44,236 nt of DNA from Tubiluchus corallicola (GCA_030141605.1 JAQGDQ010000983.1:1-44236), one strand, 5' to 3'; counted from the stretch's first letter, positions 1-13,180 are shown. The notes: generated from the letters alone by a model not told the origin. Program-made: numbers and translations.

Positions 1-642
1 GAAGAAATTAATGGTCCCTTACTTTTGTAATGGTTATTCGTGATTGTATGTGAAGAAATTAACGGTTCCTTACTTTTGTAATGGTTATTCGCGATTGTAT
101 GTGAAGAAATTAATGGTTCCTTACTTTTGTAATGGTTATTCGCGATTGTATGTGAAGAAATTAATGGTCCCTTACTTTTGTAATGGTTATTCGCGATTGT
201 ATGTGAAGAAATTAATGGTTCCTTACTTTTGTAATGGTTATTCGAGATTGTATGTGAAGAAATTAATGGTCCCTTACTTTTGTAATGGTTATTCGCGATT
301 GTATGTGAAGAAATTAATGGTCCCTTACTTTTGTAATGGTTATTCGCGATTGTATGTGAAGAAATTAATGGTTCCTTACTTTTGTAATGGTTATTCGAGA
401 TTGTATGTGAAGAAATTAATGGTCCATTACTTTTGTAATGGTTATTCGCGATTGTATGTGAAGAAATTAATGGTCCCTTACTTTTGTAATGGTTATTCGC
501 GATTGTATGTGAAGAAATTAATGGTCCCTTACTTTTGTAATGGTTATTCGCGATTGTATATGAAGAAATTAATGGTCCCTTACTTTTGTAATGGTTATTC
601 GCGATTGTATATGAAGAAATTAATGGTCCCTTACTTTTGTAA
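1..642. repeat. 51-bp minisatellite array (copy A)
   Basis: About 12.5 units of 51 bp, recognisable by TTACTTTTGTAATGGTTATT followed by CGCGATTGTATGTGAAGAAA and TTAATGGTCCC. Units differ at a few sites (TCCC/TTCC, CGCG/CGAG, TGTG/TATG). The unit is 17 codons long, so it reads open as a repeating LYVKKLMVPYFCNGYSR peptide; this is a by-product of unit length, not a gene. The array begins before the window. Confidence 0.95.
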
Positions 643-999
643 GGTTTGTTCATTATTGTCTCGGAATAAACCGTCCTGACTTTGTCATTGTTATTAGTGA
701 TTACAGAAAGAGACGACAGCTCTATCTGGCTACTAGGCACATTGTTTGTGGACATTACACAGACTTTCCCTACTCAATGTTCAAAATTTATGTTCAAAAG
801 ATTAATCTAGTATTGCTAAGATCTTTGGCTATTGCATTTATATGTAAATGAAATTTTGACCACCGGGTGGCGTTTAACGGTTTTTTGTGGTTCACTGAAA
901 TGAGAAATTGAGCGTTTAAGCAGCCATATTTCTTGTTCTATCTGGAGAAGTCGTCTCATTTTGATGAATTTTGTCCGTTGTTAGTTTACTAGTACATAG

Positions 1000-1305
<306 letters not shown>

Positions 1306-2294
1306 ATTTTATTTCTGAAAATCAAATTTCCAACACGAAAATTACAAAGTCAACGCATACCCGATGGTTTTATCAGCGGGCAGAACTCGGGTAATGATTT
1401 CCAGATCATACTAACAATTTGACTCAACATAGCTGCACAAGGTATATACACAGATATACAAATTTAGTTGTAAACTCCATGAAGCGAAAAAAACTATTTA
1501 CTAAGCATTTGTACACATGTGATAAACAAATATTTTACCTATATGATAATCACAGTGATGCGGTTATATGTCCGCTAACAAAGCTATACTATTTAATTCA
1601 AAAATCTATGCATACAGTCGTAAATGAAATTTCCAATTGACATTAATTCTCCATCAAATAAATTTGCAATATTACTATAATTTAACGCGTACAGTGATCT
1701 ATAAAGTGCATTTTCATGGCACTCGCACAAAAAATGCTCTTCTGTCTGAATTTCTCCACAAAGACACAGCCTGCGCTCACGAGGTACATTTGCCCAACGA
1801 CCTGTTTCTATAGCTAGATTGTGTGATGAGACCCTTATTCTTGTGATGATTATACGTTTGTGCTCAGGTAACTCTGTGTTCCCATACATTGGATGCACAG
1901 ACAAATTGGGATTTATTTCCAAATAAGTCTTGCATTTTGTACGATCAGAAACTCGGACATGAGTCTTTCATCTCTCTACATCTGTCTGTACGTGATCTGT
2001 TGTAGACATAACATTGTCTAAATATTTGTGTCCCTTTGTTCGTGTATCTTTACATAAATTCCATACCAACATAAACGGGTCATCCGTCATAGCGTGACGC
2101 TGGCTTACCAACTTCGAAACGAACTTTTTTTGTACGTTTTTTACCCTCGCTTCAAGTGAGGGCATGCCAAGTTCTAGCAAGCACACATCGTTTGTGGTAG
2201 ATGTACGAACCCCCAGTAGAACTTTAATAGTAGTGCGGTACGGAACCTCGTCAAGGTTTGTGTAATAATGACGCTGGAATGTAATGATGTCATG
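1306..2294 (-). mobile_element. LINE ORF2 C-terminal fragment with one stop (copy A)
   Basis: Read on the minus strand from 2294, the frame gives QRHYYTNLDEVPYRTTIKVL, LLGVRTSTTNDVCLLELGMP and later TRIRVSSHNLAIETGRW, RERRLCLCGEIQTEEHFLCE. This matches the C-terminal region of non-LTR retrotransposon ORF2, including the Cys/His cluster (CLCGEIQTEEHFLCEC) downstream of the reverse transcriptase. The frame is broken only by a TGA at 1968-1970; otherwise it is open to the natural stop at 1593. About 290 bp of 3' UTR follow, ending in AATAAA next to the microsatellite. The reverse transcriptase and endonuclease parts are absent, so it is a dead 5'-truncated copy. The family cannot be fixed by eye. 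Confidence 0.85.
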
Positions 2295-2403
2295 GTCAGT
2301 TTCTTAGTTTTATTATTTTTGAGTAACTCAAGCGTTTTGTGGCTGTAGAAAAACTTCCAAATTTAGAAATAACTCTTTGCCAATTAACGTGCAAAATTTT
2401 ACC

Positions 2404-3877
2404 ATTTAAACCTAAGTGTAAACCTAAGTGTGAACCTAAGTTTGCTGAGCGTTCTACTAGACCATACACGCAAGTTAAACCTAAGTTTGCTGAGCGTTCT
2501 ACTAGATCATACACGCAAGTTAAACCTAAGTTTGCTGAGCGTTCTACTAGACCATACACGCAAGTTAAACTTAAGTTAAGCCTAAGTTTGCTGAGCGTTC
2601 TACTAGACCATACACGCAAGTTAAACCTAAGTTAAGCCTAAGTTTGCTGAGCGTTCTACTAGACCATACACGCAAGTTAAACCTAAGTTTGCTGAGCGTT
2701 CTACTAGACCATACATGCAAGTTAAACTTAAGTTAAGCCTAAGTTTGCTGAGCGTTCTACTAGACCATACACGCAAGTTAAACTTAAGTTAAACCTAAGT
2801 TTGCTGAGCGTTCTACTAGATCATACATGCAAGTTAAACTTAAGTTAAACCTAAGTTTGCTGAGCGTTCTACTAGATCATACATGCAAGTTAAACTTAAG
2901 TTAAACCTAAGTTTGCTGAGCGTTCTACTAGATCATACACGCAAGTTAAACCTAAGTTTGCTGAGCGTTCTACTAGACCATACACGCAAGTTAAACCTAA
3001 GTTTGCTGAGCGTTCCACTAGACCATACACGCAAGTTAAACCTAAGTTTGCTGAGCATTCTACTAGATCATACACGCAAGTTAAACCTAAGTTAAACCTA
3101 AGTTTGCTGAGCGTTCCACTAGACCATACATGCAAGTTAAACCAAAGTTAAACCTAAGTTTGCTGAGCGTTCTACTAGACCATACATGCAAGTTAAACCT
3201 AAGTTAAACCTAAGTTTGCTGAACGTTCTACTAGACCATACACGCAAGTTAAACCTAAGTTTGCTGAGCATTCTACTAGATCATACACCTAAGTTAAACC
3301 TAAGTTTGCTGAGCGTTCCACTAGACCATACACGCAAGTTAAACCTAAGTTAAACCTAAGTTTGCTGAGCGTTCTACTAGACCATACACGCAAGTTAAAC
3401 CTAAGTTAAACCTAAGTTTGCTGAACGTTCTACTAGACCATACACGCAAGTTAAACCTAAGTTAAACCTAAGTATGCTGAGCGTTCTACTAGACCATACA
3501 CGCAAGTTAAACCTAAGTTAAACCTAAGTTTGCTGAACGTTCTACTAGACCATACACGCAAGTTAAACCTAAGTTAAACCTAAGTTTGCTGAGCGTTCTA
3601 CTAGACCATACACGCAAGTTAAACCTAAGTTTGCTGAACGTTCTACTAGACCATACACGCAAGTTAAACCTAAGTTAAACCTAAGTTTGCTGAACGTTCT
3701 ACTAGACCATACACGCAAGTTAAACCTAAGTTAAACCTAAGTTTGCTGAACGTTCTACTAGACCATACACGCAAGTTAAACCCAAGTTAAACCTAAGTTT
3801 GCTGAGCGTTCTACTAGATCATACACGCAAGTTAAACCTAAGTTTGCTGAGCGTTCTACTAGACCATACACGCAATA
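2404..3877. repeat. 45/56-bp minisatellite array with nested 11-mer
   Basis: About 30 units built from TTTGCTGAGCGTTCTACTAG plus ACCATACACGCAAG and one or two copies of the 11-mer TTAAACCTAAG. One 11-mer gives a 45-bp unit, two give 56 bp. Unit types are interspersed, and variants such as GAACGTTC and CATGCAAG cluster, indicating local block duplications. The short open frames on both strands are by-products of the repeat. Confidence 0.95.
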
Positions 3878-4129
3878 ACATTCTCCATAACTGTCAGACA
3901 TTACTGTTGTGTTTGTTTTTCTAAATCCATAAATTTTTTTTTCGTTTCGCTGTTAATCTCAGCTGTTGCTTGTTTACATTCATGCTGTATATTTTCCCTT
4001 TTATAAATGTACCATCTGCTTTTCATAGTTTTATGATTCCGACAGTCGACCTGCCAATATTTCATCTTGTCCTGATTCGTTATGTCATCGCGCATGCGCA
4101 AGTCTTGACCTGGGGCCGGATTACTAAGA

Positions 4130-4335
4130 AATTGAAGGTAACTCAGCGTTCAAGACCCACAAACGGCAAATAGTAATTTCTGCTTTTCTTTTAGTATCTA
4201 ATTTATTATTCATAGTTTTAGTAAAGATTGTTTGCTGGATTTTCTAAATTTGTTATTGAAAAACTGTTTAGAGTTTATCATGAAATTGTGGAGACATGTT
4301 GTTGTTGTTGTTGTTATTGTTGTTGTCATTGTCAA
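4130..4335 (-). repeat. Dispersed repeat with short (TTG)n end, copy 1
   Basis: The segment from ACTCAGCGTTCAAGACCCAC through TTTAGTATCTAATTTATT and GATTGTTTGCTGGATTTTCT to TGTTGTTGTTGTTG is the reverse complement of 11553-11715. In both copies the same end borders a trinucleotide (CAA/TTG) tract, so the microsatellite belongs to the repeat. Here the tract is only about 8 triplets. Confidence 0.8.
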
Positions 4336-4339
4336 CGTC

Positions 4340-4604
4340 ATTCTCTGTCCAATAAAATTTTAAGACATAAAATTTTAGAATAATCTCTATGTATGTCTGC
4401 CCTTCATTTTCTTTTTTCTCTCTCTTTCTCTTTTTTTCGGTCTCTTTCTCTCTCGCTCTCTCTCTCTCCCTCTCTCTTTCTCTCTCTCTCTTTCGCTCTC
4501 TCTCTCTCTTTCTCTCTCTCTCTCGCTAGAGAGAAGAGAAAGATAGGGAGAGAAAGAGGAGAAAGCGAAGAGAAAAAGCGAAGAAGAGAAAGAAGAAGAA
4601 CGAG

Positions 4605-4662
<58 letters not shown>

Positions 4663-5120
4663 AATATACATATAGATATATTTCTCTTTTCCCCTTTTCT
4701 CTCTCTTTCTCTTTTCCTCTCTTCTCTCTCTTTCTATCTTTCTCTTCTCTCTCCCTCTATTGCTCTCGTCTCTCATCATTCACCCTCTTGTCGCCATCAC
4801 CATTATCCTTACAACAGTCGTCACCATGATCGCTATCATCAACAGACATACTACAGACGGTGATAGTTATCAGGAAGTCGCCCGGATTCCCCTCCTGAAC
4901 TCAACCAGGCGTGAAGCTTATAATTCCACGGTTGTGGTTTCTTCACCAGTAATTAGATTACCCGCATCTGGGCTTCTCTTCTTGGGGAAGGTTTTCTCAG
5001 AAAGTGAGACGTGAGTTCTCCACGGTAACTGTCAGCAGAATTCGACGGTTGAATTTATGAAAGTGTTTACAAGTTTCCAAGTTACAATCTTCAAATATGT
5101 AAAGAAATATAGTTCAATAA
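4340..5120. repeat. CT/GA low-complexity block and flank
   Basis: Positions 4411-4530 are almost pure pyrimidine (CT-rich), 4530-4665 almost pure purine (GA-rich), and 4680-4772 again CT-rich. Adjacent CT and GA halves can pair, so the block is a long potential hairpin. The rest (4340-4410 and 4773-5120) has nothing recognisable. Confidence 0.8.
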
Positions 5121-5121
5121 T

Positions 5122-6565
5122 TAACTTTTGTAATGGTTATTCGCGATTGTATGTGAAGAAATTAATGGACCCTTACATTTGTAATGGTTATTCGCGATTG
5201 TATGTGAAGAAATTAATGGACCCTTACTTTTGTAATTGTTACTTCTGATTGTATATAAAAACATTAATGGTCCCTTCCTTTTGCAATTGTTACTCGTGAT
5301 TGTGTGTGAACAAGTTAATGGTCCCTTACTTTTGTAATTGTTATTCGCGATTGTATGTGAAGAAATTAATGGTTCCTTACTTTTGTAATGGTTATTCGCG
5401 ATTGTATGTGAAGAAATTAATGGTTCCTTACTTTTGTAATGGTTATTCGCGATTGTATGTGAAGAAATTAATGGTTCCTTACTTTTGTAATGGTTATTCG
5501 CAATTGTATATGACGAAATTAATGGTTCCTTACTTTTGTAATGGTTATTCGCAATTGTATATGACGAAATTAATGGTTCCTTACTTTTGTAATGGTTATT
5601 CGCGATTGTATGTGAAGAAATTAATGGTCCCTTACTTTTGTAATGGTTATTCGCGATTGTATGTGAAGAAATTAATGGTTCCCTTACTTTTGTAATGGTT
5701 ATTCGCGATTGTATGTGAAGAAATTAATGGTCCCTTACTTTTGTAATGGTTATTCGCGATTGTATGTGAAGAAATTAATGGTCCCTTACTTTTGTAATGG
5801 TTATTCGCGATTGTATGTGAAGAAATTAATGGTTCCTTACTTTTGTAATGGTTATTCGCGATTGTATGTGAAGAAATTAATGGTTCCTTACTTTTGTAAT
5901 GGTTATTCGCGATTGTATGTGAAGAAATTAATGGTCCCTTACTTTTGTAATGGTTATTCGCGATTGTATGTGAAGAAATTAATGGTTCCCTTACTTTTGT
6001 AATGGTTATTCGCGATTGTATGTGAAGAAATTAATGGTCCCTTACTTTTGTAATGGTTATTCGCGATTGTATGTGAAGAAATTAATGGTCCCTTACTTTT
6101 GTAATGGTTATTCGCGATTGTATGTGAAGAAATGAATGGTTCCTTACTTTTGTAATGGTTATTCGCGATTGTATGTGAAGAAATTAATGGTTCCTTACTT
6201 TTGTAATGGTTATTCGAGATTGTATGTGAAGAAATTAATGGTCCATTACTTTTGTAATGGTTATTCGCGATTGTATGTGAAGAAATTAATGGTTCCTTAC
6301 TTTTGTAATGGTTATTCGAGATTGTATGTGAAGAAATTAATGGTCCCTTACTTTTGTAATGGTTATTCGCGATTGTATATGAAGAAATTAATGGTCCCTT
6401 ACTTTTGTAATGGTTATTCGCGATTGTATGTGAAGAAATTAATGGTCCCTTACTTTTGTAATGGTTATTCGCAATTGTATATGACGAAATTAATGGTCCC
6501 TTACTTTTGTAATGGTTATTCGCGATTGTATATGAAGAAATTAATGGTCCCTTACTTTTGTAATG
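5122..6565. repeat. 51-bp minisatellite array (copy B)
   Basis: About 28 units of the same 51-bp repeat as at 1-642. The first three or four units (5122-5330) are degenerate (TAATTGTTAC, ATATAAAAAC), the rest homogeneous, which is typical for an array edge. Two units carry an extra C (TTCCCTTAC at 5677 and 5983), shifting the frame; this argues against a selected peptide repeat. Confidence 0.95.
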
Positions 6566-6918
6566 TTTGTTCATTATTGTCTCGGAAGAAACAGTCCTGA
6601 CTTTGTCATTGTTATTAGTGATTACAGAAAGAGACGACAGCTCTATCTGGCTACTAGGCACATTGTTTGTGGACATTACACAGACTTTCCCTACTCAATG
6701 TTCAAAATTTATGTTCAAAAGATTAATCTAGTATTGCTAAGATCTTTGGCTATTGCATTTATATGTAAATGAAATTTTGACCACCGGGAGGCTTTTAACG
6801 GTTTTTTGTGGTTCACTGAAATGAGAAATTGAGCGTTTAAGCAGCCATATTTCTTGTTCTATCTGGAGAAGTCGTCTCATTTTGATGAATTTTGTCCGTT
6901 GTTAGTTTACTAGTACAT

Positions 6919-7211
<293 letters not shown>

Positions 7212-8200
7212 GATATTTTATTTCTGAAAATCAAATTTCCAACACGAAAATTACAAACTCGACGCATACCCGATGGTTTTATCAGCGGGCAGAGCTCAGG
7301 TAATGATTTCCAGATCATACTGACAATTTGACTCAACATAGCTTCACAGGTATACATACAGATATACAAATTTAATTGTAAGCTCCATGAAGCGAAAAAA
7401 AACCTATTTACTAAGCATTTGTACACATGTGATAAACAAATATTTTACCTATATGATAATCACAGTGATGCGGTTATACGTCCGCTAACAAAGCTACACT
7501 ATTTAATTCAAAAATCTATGCATACAGTCGTAAATGAAACTACCTATTGACATTAATTCTCCATCAAATAAATTTGCAATATTACTATAATTTAACGCGT
7601 ACAGTGATCTATAAAGTGCATTTTCATGGCACTCGCACAAAAATGCTCTTCTGTCTGAATTTCTCCACAAAGACACAGCCTGCGCTCACGAGGTACATTT
7701 GCCCAACGACGTGTTGCTATAGCTAGATTGTGTGATGAGACCCTTATTCTTGTGATGAGTATACGTTTGTGCTCAGGTAACTCTGTCTTCCCATACATTG
7801 GATATACAGACAAATTGGGATTTATTTCCAAATAAGTCTTGCATTTTGTACGATTAGAAACTCGGACATGAGTCTTTCGTCTCTCTACATCTGTCTGTAC
7901 ATGATCCGTTGTAGTCATAACACTGTCTAAATATTTGTATCCCTTTGTTCGTGTATCTTTACATAAATTCCATACCAACATAAACGGGTCATCCGTCATA
8001 GCGTGACGCTGGCTTACCAACTTCAAAACGAACTTTTTTTGTACGTTTTTTACCCTCGCTTCAAGTGAGGGCATGCCAAGTTCTAGCAAGCAAACGTCGT
8101 TTGTGGTAGATGTACGAACCCCCAGTAGAACTTTAATAGTAGTGCGGTACGGAACCTCGTCAAGGTTTGTGTAATAATGACGCTGGAATGTAATGATGTC
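7212..8200 (-). mobile_element. LINE ORF2 C-terminal fragment with frameshift (copy B)
   Basis: Same fragment as copy A. It lacks the internal stop (AGACGA where copy A has AGATGA), but it has five A instead of six at about 7638-7644, which shifts the frame after GEIQTEEHF and destroys the C-terminal Cys/His cluster. Thus the two copies carry different disabling changes, acquired after duplication or segregating before it. At its 5' end the fragment runs into the 44-bp array, which is made from its own coding sequence. Confidence 0.85.
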
Positions 8201-10380
8201 ATGTCCAGGTTTGTGTAATAATGACGCTGGAATGCAATGAGGTCATGTGCAGGTTTGTGCAATAATGACGCTGGTTGCAATGAGGTCATGTCCAGGTTTG
8301 TGTAATAATGACGCTGGAATGAAATGATGTCATGTCCAGGTTTGTGTAATAATGACGCTGGAATGAAATGATGTCATGTCCAGGTTTGTGTAATAATGAC
8401 GCTGGAATGCAATGATGTCATGTCCAGGTTTGTGTAATAATGACGCTGGAATGTAATGATGTCATGTGCAGGTTTGTGTAATAATGACGCTGGAATGTAA
8501 TGATGTCATGTCCAGGTTTGTGTAATAATGACGCTGGAATGCAATGATGTCATGTCCAGGTTTGTGTAATAATGACGCTGGAATGCAATGAGGTCATGTC
8601 CAGGTTTGTGTAATAATGACGCTGGAATGCAATGATGTCATGTGCAGGTTTGTGTAATAATGACGCTGGAATGTAATGATGTCATGTCCAGGTTTGTGTA
8701 ATAATGACGCTGGAATGCAATGATGTCATGTGCAGGTTTGTGTAATAATGACGCTGGTTGCAATGAGGTCATGTGCAGGTTTGTGTAATAATGACGCTGG
8801 AATGCAATGATGTCATGTCCAGGTTTGTGTAATAATGACGCTGGAATGCAATGAGGTCATGTGCAGGTTTGTGTAATAATGACGCTGGTTGCAATGAGGT
8901 CATGTGCAGGTTTGTGTAATAATGACGCTGGTTGCAATGAGGTCATGTGCAGGTTTGTGTAATAATGACGCTGGTTGCAATGAGGTCATGTCCAGGTTTG
9001 TGTAATAATGACGCTGGAATGCAATGATGTCATGTGCAGGTTTGTGTAATAATGACGCTGGAATGTAATGATGTCATGTCCAGGTTTGTGTAATAATGAC
9101 GCTGGAATGTAATGATGTCATGTCCAGGTTTGTGTAATAATGACGCTGGAATGCAATGATGTCATGTGCAGGTTTGTGTAATAATGACGCTGGAATGTAA
9201 TGATGTCATGTCCAGGTTTGTGTAATAATGACGCTGGAATGCAATGATGTCATGTCCAGGTTTGTGTAATAATGACGCTGGAATGCAATGAGGTCATGTG
9301 CAGGTTTGTGTAATAATGACGCTGGAATGTAATGATGTCATGTCCAGGTTTGTGTAATAATGACGCTGGAATGCAATGATGTCATGTCCAGGTTTGTGTA
9401 ATAATCACGCTGGAATGCAATGATGTCATGTCCAGGTTTGTGTAATAATGACGCTGGAATGCAATGATGTCATGTCCAGGTTTGTGTAATAATGACGCTG
9501 GAATGCAATGATGTCACGTGCAGGTTTGCGTAATAATGACGCTGGAATGCAATGATGTCATGTCCAGGTTTGTGTAATAATGACGCTGGAATGCAATGAT
9601 GTCATGTCCAGGTTTGTGTAATAATGACGCTGGAATGCAATGATGTCATGTCAAGGTTTGTGTAATAATGACGCTGGAATGCAATGATGTCATGTCCAGG
9701 TTTGTGTAATAATGACGCTGGAATGTAATGATGTCATGTCCAGGTTTGTGTAATAATGACGCTGGAATGTAATGAGGTCATGCCCAGGTTTGTGTAATAA
9801 TGACGCTGGAATGCAATGATGTCATGTCCAGGTTTGTGTAATAATGACGCTGGAATGCAATGATGTCAAGTCCAGGTTTGTGTAATAATGACGCTGGAAT
9901 GTAATGATATCATGTGCAGGTTTGTGTAATAATGACGCTGGAATGTAATGATGTCATGTCCAGGTTTGTGTAATAATGACGCTGGAATGCAATGAGGTCA
10001 TGTGTAGGTTTGTGTAATAATGACGCTGGAATGCAATGATGTCATGTGCAGGTTTGTGTAATAATGACGCTGGAATGTAATGAGGTCATGTGTAGGTTTG
10101 TGTAATAATGACGCTGGAATGTAATGAGGTCATGTCCAGGTTTGTGTAATAATGACGCTGGAATGCAATGAGGTCATGTCCAGGTTTGTGTAATAATGAC
10201 GCTGGAATGCAATGATGTCAAGTCCAGGTTTGTGTAATAATGACGCTGGAATGTAATGATGTCATGTCCAGGTTTGTGTAATAATGACGCTGGAATGTAA
10301 TGAGGTCATGTCCAGGTTTGTGTAATAATGACGCTGGAATGCAATGATGTCATGTGTAGGTTTGTGTAATAATGACACTG
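8155..10380. repeat. 44-bp minisatellite derived from LINE coding sequence
   Basis: About 50 units of 43-44 bp: AGGTTTGTGTAATAATGACG, CTGGAATGCAATGATGTCAT, GTCC. A single copy of the same sequence is present at 2249-2292 in duplication copy A, inside the LINE frame, where the minus strand encodes DIITFQRHYYTNLD. The unit is 44 bp, so the LINE reading frame is not kept from unit to unit. Variants (TGTAATG/TGCAATG, GATGTC/GAGGTC, TGTCC/TGTGC, and a 43-bp GGTTGC form) are interleaved, pointing to unequal exchange of multi-unit blocks. Confidence 0.95.
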
Positions 10381-10696
10381 GATAAATATATTTATTTTAT
10401 TCTGAATACTTTTTAAATACGAGACTTACTTGAATGTAAGAATAATTTTTCATTATTCATGAAATTCAGACTGGCACAAAGCAACTTGTTTTTTCGCAAC
10501 GTCATTCGTGACGTCATTATATTGAAATAACAAGCTTACTCACACATCACGTTAAGACAAACTTCTCATTACCAGAAGCGGAAATCACAGTTAATCTTCA
10601 AGGAAACTTTCAGCCGCATCTGTTTCCAGCCTCTTCTGAACTTTTGCATCACTGATTAGATAAACAGCAAGTTGAGATGGGATTTTAAGCACTCTT
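10381..10696. other. Unassigned intergenic stretch
   Basis: AT-rich, no open frame or recognised repeat. It contains an imperfect palindrome AACGTCATTCGTGACGTCAT at about 10499, with TGACGTCA (the consensus cAMP-response element) at 10509-10516; no transcription unit nearby gives that meaning. Confidence 0.4.
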
Positions 10697-10872
10697 GCTT
10701 AAAAGCCATAACAAGAACAACAACAGTGACTATAACAAGAACAATAAGTCAACAACAACCAGAAACAACAGCAATAGTAGTACAAAGTTACAGTACTGAC
10801 GACAACAACCAGAACAACAGCGACAGCAGCAATGACAACGACAACAGCAACAACAACAACAGCGACAATTAT

Positions 10873-10954
<82 letters not shown>

Positions 10955-11480
10955 GCAATAGCAACAACGATGACGACAATGACGACGACCACGACCACAA
11001 CAATAACAACGACAGTGACAGCAGCAATGACAGCGACATCAGCAATGACAGCGACAGCAGCAATGACAACGACAACAGCAACGACAGCGACAGCAGAAAT
11101 GACAATGACAGCAGCAACGACAGCCACAGCATAAATGACAATGACAGCAGCAACGACAACGACAGCAACAATGATAACAACAGTGGCAACAACAACAATA
11201 ACAACAGCAGCAGCAATAGCAACAGCAACAGTGACTATAACAAGAACAAAAAGTCGACAACAACCAAAAACAACAGCAGCAACAACAACGATGACGACGA
11301 CCACGACAATGACAGCGAAAGTGGTGGTGGCGACAGCGACAGCAGCAATGACAGCAGCAACTACAGCGACAACAGCAACGAAAGCAACAACAACAACAAC
11401 AGCAACAGCGACAGCAGCAATGACAGCGACAGCAGCAACGACAACAACAGCAGCAGCAGCAACAACAACAACATCATCAG

Positions 11481-11511
<31 letters not shown>

Positions 11512-11515
11512 AGCA
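10697..11515. repeat. CAA/CAG/GAC trinucleotide tract (about 0.8 kb)
   Basis: Almost wholly made of AAC, AGC, GAC and AAT triplets, with a pure (AAC) core at 10871-10953. It reads as a 319-residue Asn/Ser/Asp frame, and all other frames are also long and low-complexity (poly-Thr, poly-Val, poly-Leu), as expected for a trinucleotide repeat. A real Asn-rich protein cannot be fully excluded, but the tract continues into the dispersed repeat at 11553, whose other copy has the same triplet at the same end. I call it microsatellite. Confidence 0.85.
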
Positions 11516-11552
11516 CTTACACACGATTCGCACAAGTACGGTCTGTAGCAAA

Positions 11553-11715
11553 TCGACTCCACAATTTCATAATAAACTCTAAACAGTTTTTCAACAAAAA
11601 TTTAAGAAATCCAGCAAACAATCTTTACTAAAACTATCAAAAATAAATTAGATACTAAAAGAAAAACACAAATTACTATCTGACGTTTGTGGGTCTTGGA
11701 CGCTGAGTAATCTTC
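11553..11715 (+). repeat. Dispersed repeat with (CAA)n end, copy 2
   Basis: Reverse complement of 4130-4335, with the same order from CTCCACAATTTCATAATAAA to GGGTCTTGGACGCTGAGTAA. Here the neighbouring triplet tract has grown to about 800 bp. Confidence 0.8.
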
Positions 11716-12371
11716 ATATTTATTCTGACTTCAATAAACGTTTTAGAAGCCATACACGTACTACACATTTTTAGCAATACCCGAAATCTTGAATGAAAAC
11801 CAAATGGCATTGAAAACATGCAAAATGTGGAGAATCGGTAATAAAACTGAAACGCGAATGTTTATGGCTGCCATTTTTGCTAATATTTCTAATGGATTGA
11901 GGTGTTTATAGAGCGCCCCCTGCAGGCCATTGAGGTGTTTATAGAGCGCCCCCTGTAGGCCACCAACTTCATAGAAATAAACCACGTTTTGTGTTGATTG
12001 TACAAGTGGGTGCCATTCTTGTAGTGTACACGACGTGGGGTGTTCGTGCGCGATTGATTGTTCGGTGTCGTCCGCGACATACTTAAGTTCATTGAATAAT
12101 TTATTGACGAACAACACAATACAACGTACATCAAAAATCACACATTACGTCACACAATGGTGACGTCATGTCCATCGAGTCATTCTAGCGTGAATTTTGG
12201 CTTCTATCGGTGGAAGAACTTGTAGTGCTTTAAAGAAAAGAACAAATTGTCAGAACAACCAGCAAAAAATTATTTCAACACCAAACAAAGTTTACATACT
12301 AGGAAAAGAAGCCATTGTAATGATGACGTCATACTAATTAAGTTCCTTTATTACAGGTCAGCAATTTATTA
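11716..12371. other. Unassigned stretch with a 33-bp direct duplication
   Basis: GAGGTGTTTATAGAGCGCCC plus CCTGCAGGCCATT occurs twice in tandem (11899-11960). The rest shows no gene or known repeat. Confidence 0.5.
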
Positions 12372-12800
12372 CACTTCCTACCTGTTTCATATCACTACTG
12401 TACATTGAAACTTAGAAAGAATTTCTGTTTGAAGAACCGAACCCAATCTTAAAGTGCATTACAAAACAATCTACATTTTAAAATATCAAAAAGAAACATA
12501 CAATTTTTTCAAAAACGACTTACGTGAAAAAATTATTACCACACAAACACAATTTCACGTACGCTCCACTAGTTCTTCGCTGTTACATGCATTCAGCTAT
12601 TCGCTAGTTGGAAGGGGCACTAGCGCCTGCATTTCGGAAACGCACTGCACAAAAACAGGTGCTGTACCTCTCAATTCAGATTTGTTCGTTTGTGACGTAC
12701 TGCACACGTTCGACGTTCGCTTTCACAAACACGTGCAACACGCTCGCAGCTTTTACATTTCGATTGCGCTGCGTAGTTAGAAATTTTAGTTTGTCGAAGA
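12372..12800 (+). repeat. Dispersed repeat family X, copy 1
   Basis: Shares ACTACTGTACATTGAAAC, CAATCTTAAAGTGCATTACA, CATTTCGGAAACGCACTGCA, AAAACAGGTGCTGTACCTCT and TTTCACAAACACGTGCAACA with the copies at 14385, 29752 (reverse) and 33655. Copies are about 400-540 bp. Where ends can be judged, ATTAAAGGAAAAC and GTCTTCCTTTAAT form a short terminal inverted repeat, suggesting a non-autonomous DNA element. No coding capacity. Confidence 0.7.
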
Positions 12801-13180
12801 ATAAACAAATGTATGCCATTATATCATTCGTACAGGACAAGTGGAATTTTGAAACCTATTTTCAACGCCTTGTTGCCTCTCTCTCTCGACGCTCGTTAAA
12901 AGGTACTTTCCATTCGTAATTGTGTGAAACGTATGATACACTTTCTCTAATAACCAACAATTTACTAAATTTATTATCAATTACTGAACATCACCAACAC
13001 GAGTCATTTCAGCAACGAATGTCATAAACTGCAACATTTGACTGACGCAAAGTTAAGCAACTCAATGAAATTTAAAACGGAAGTTGAAATGTTTTCTGGT
13101 TTGTTATCGCATTCAGAAAATTGTTTCTTAAATAACTGGGACAATTTCGGTCAATCTGATACTGTGTGATTGAATCCCAG
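12801..13180. other. Unassigned stretch
   Basis: No open frame longer than expected by chance, no repeat seen. Confidence 0.4.

Noticed and set aside
4387-4779. Arg/Glu-Ser/Leu rich frames over CT/GA sequence (also 27571-27939)
   Set aside because: Dinucleotide simple sequence; frames are trivial.
8155-10380. CRISPR-like array
   Set aside because: Units are contiguous with no unique spacers, and the unit is LINE-derived. The same applies to all other arrays here; the genome is eukaryotic.
10499-10520. Consensus CRE (TGACGTCA) as a promoter element
   Set aside because: A single 8-bp match without a nearby transcription start; chance cannot be excluded.
10672-11631. 319-residue Asn/Ser/Asp-rich open frame as a possible prion-like or amoeba-type protein
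   Set aside because: All frames of the tract are open and low-complexity, the same triplet tract borders another copy of the neighbouring dispersed repeat, and no splice or start context supports a gene.
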